A stretch of 64,000 nt of DNA from Desulfoferrobacter suflitae (GTDB lineage: Bacteria > Desulfobacterota > Syntrophobacteria > Syntrophobacterales > Syntrophobacteraceae), in contig NZ_JAIBKA010000009.1 of NCBI RefSeq assembly GCF_022603395.1, forward strand, positions 1-64,000. The letters run 5' to 3'. Made by a program: the position numbers and the translations under genes. This document shows, one piece after another, positions 62,815-64,000 of this stretch. Positions within the stretch are counted from its first letter, which is position 1, and each line of letters starts with the position of its first letter. A model generated the notes under the pieces. That model ran no database searches. It saw only the letters and a list, made by a program, of their open reading frames with translations, and was not told the DNA's origin.

Positions 62815-64000
62815 GGTTGCGGTCTTCAAGCTAGACATGGAGTATAATCACCACGCCTTCACACTAGTCTGTATGGATCCGCCCTATTACAACAATGTCC
62901 AATACGGTGAGCTCTCGGACTACTTCTACGTCTGGCAGCGGCGGACACTTGGAGACCTCTACCCCGGCATATTTTCCGTAGGTTGGTGAACAAGAGCGAT
63001 GAAGCGGTTGCAAATCCAGTTCGGGACGGTAATACCGCTTCTGCGAAGACAAGGTATGAAGAATTAATGAAGGAAATTTTCTCGGAATGTCGGCGGGTTT
63101 TAAAGGATGAAGGATTAATGACAATCATGTTCACCCATAAGACTCAGGATGGGTGGGAAGTCCTTACACGTTCCCTGATCGACAGCGGTTGGACAATAAC
63201 TGCATCCTTCCCCATCGAATCCGAATCAGGGGCATCGCTCCACCAAAAAGACATGGCAGCTGCAGCTAGTTTCGTCTTTCTGTCCTGTCGCAAAAGATCA
63301 GAGTCAAATTCGTTCCCCGCCTTTTGGAGCGGCCTTGGCGGCCAGGGCGTACAGCATAAAATTCAGAGTGCTGTGGAGCAGGGCCTAAAGGAGTTTGCAG
63401 AGTTGAAGCTCAATCCCGTGGATGAAATGGTGGCCTGTTATGGACGAGCTTTGCATGTGCTGTCCGAACAATGGCCGGTCATGGACGGAGATGAAGAAGT
63501 CGGCCCGATCCGAGCCATGAATGAGGCCAGCCGGGTCGTAGCCGAGAATCAGATCAAACGAATCACTTCGGGGCGTTTAACTGTGGCGGATTTGGATCCG
63601 GAAACGGCGATGGCCCTCACCGCATACGGCATATGGGGATTGAACTCGTTTCCATATGATGAAGCGCTCAACTTGTCACGCTCCCTCAACATAGTCCTTA
63701 CTGCCAAATCAGGTGGATATCGAATTGAAGGGAATATGATTGGCATCAACCAGGAAGCGGGAGGGAGTAGAGGCCGCAGTCGAGCGTCTTCGGCCGGGGA
63801 TAACGACTACCATGCTCCTTTGCTCCGCAGCGGTTCAAAACTAAGGTTAGCGCTCCCTGAAGAGCGCAACACCAAACGGTTGGAAAGTCCTCTGACGGAT
63901 TGGGACGTGCTGCATGGACTAATTCAGAGCTATCGAGAAAGCGATATTACCGGCGCCCGCCCCTACCTCGAGAAGCACGCTACAGGCCATGAAGAGAGAA
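62815..64000 (+). pseudogene. DUF1156 adenine-specific DNA methylase, truncated and frameshifted
   Basis: The first part contains the methylase motif DPPYYNNVQYGELSDYFYVW to a stop after LYPGIFSVGW at 62989. A one-base shift near 62975 then gives LVNKSDEAVANPVRDG, MTIMFTHKTQDGWEVL and HQKDMAAAASFVFLSC, the C-terminal part of DUF1156 methylases, open to the window edge. The N-terminus is missing. In other genomes DUF1156 genes lie beside DUF499 ATPases in phage-defence islands. Here it is a relic unless the shift is a sequencing error. Confidence 0.65.

Overview
The window looks like a chromosomal segment of an anaerobic deltaproteobacterium (Desulfobacterota, possibly Syntrophobacter-like). 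This is inferred from gene families, not from a marker tree. The clues are a RACE-type corrinoid-activating protein, an RdgC-like protein of the Desulfovibrio type, an HgcAB-associated-type AbrB protein beside ArsM, and an hrcA-grpE-dnaK cluster with a CIRCE operator. Most genes look native and intact; the two ends of the window are accessory DNA.

1-8620 is the right end of an integrative element in a tRNA-Arg(ACG) gene. It carries three small ORFs, then a CobS-like AAA+ ATPase, a DUF3150 protein and a CobT-like VWA protein with an N-terminal HExxH motif. Every leader in this block has an inverted repeat that could hide its Shine-Dalgarno sequence, and a 55-codon ORF follows with the same kind of leader. 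Next come a HigBA-type toxin-antitoxin pair with a palindromic operator, a decayed stretch, an excisionase-like protein and a tyrosine recombinase.

8.7-29.8 kb is housekeeping DNA: murJ, the hrcA-grpE-dnaK heat-shock cluster, an LpoA-like lipoprotein, two FmdB-type zinc ribbons, a corrinoid adenosyltransferase, a UDG-like protein without iron-sulfur cysteines, rdgC, a bifunctional nuclease family protein, ispD-ispF-cysS, RNase P RNA, a DUF374 acyltransferase, shikimate kinase and a PtsN-like IIA protein. A 1303-bp ISAzo13-type element with a TTA target duplication interrupts a cell-wall-enzyme-like gene at 19-20.6 kb.

30-53.9 kb holds envelope, transport and stress genes: a membrane-anchored MA-like peptidase, a cupin, a PlsC-type acyltransferase, an OmpR/BaeSR-like two-component pair, an SH3-domain protein, a TolC-MacA-MacB exporter, the corrinoid activator, a tandem universal stress protein, MscL with a zinc-ribbon tail, a PII-like protein beside two overlapping CPA2 antiporters, and an ABC system whose permease and binding protein are fused, next to a STAS protein.

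53.9-64 kb is a patchwork of arsenic/metal genes and broken genes. Intact genes are a thioredoxin-like protein, ACR3 with a Cys-rich tail, a tandem Usp, a CDF exporter, an HgcAB-associated-type protein and ArsM. Between them are an internally deleted integrase, fragments of a DUF4143 ATPase, HsdR, a YraQ-type permease and a rhodanese, a Usp missing its middle, a DGC-ArsC chimera, a 3' piece of a DF-family selenoprotein gene with an in-frame UGA, and a frameshifted DUF1156 DNA methylase that runs off the window.
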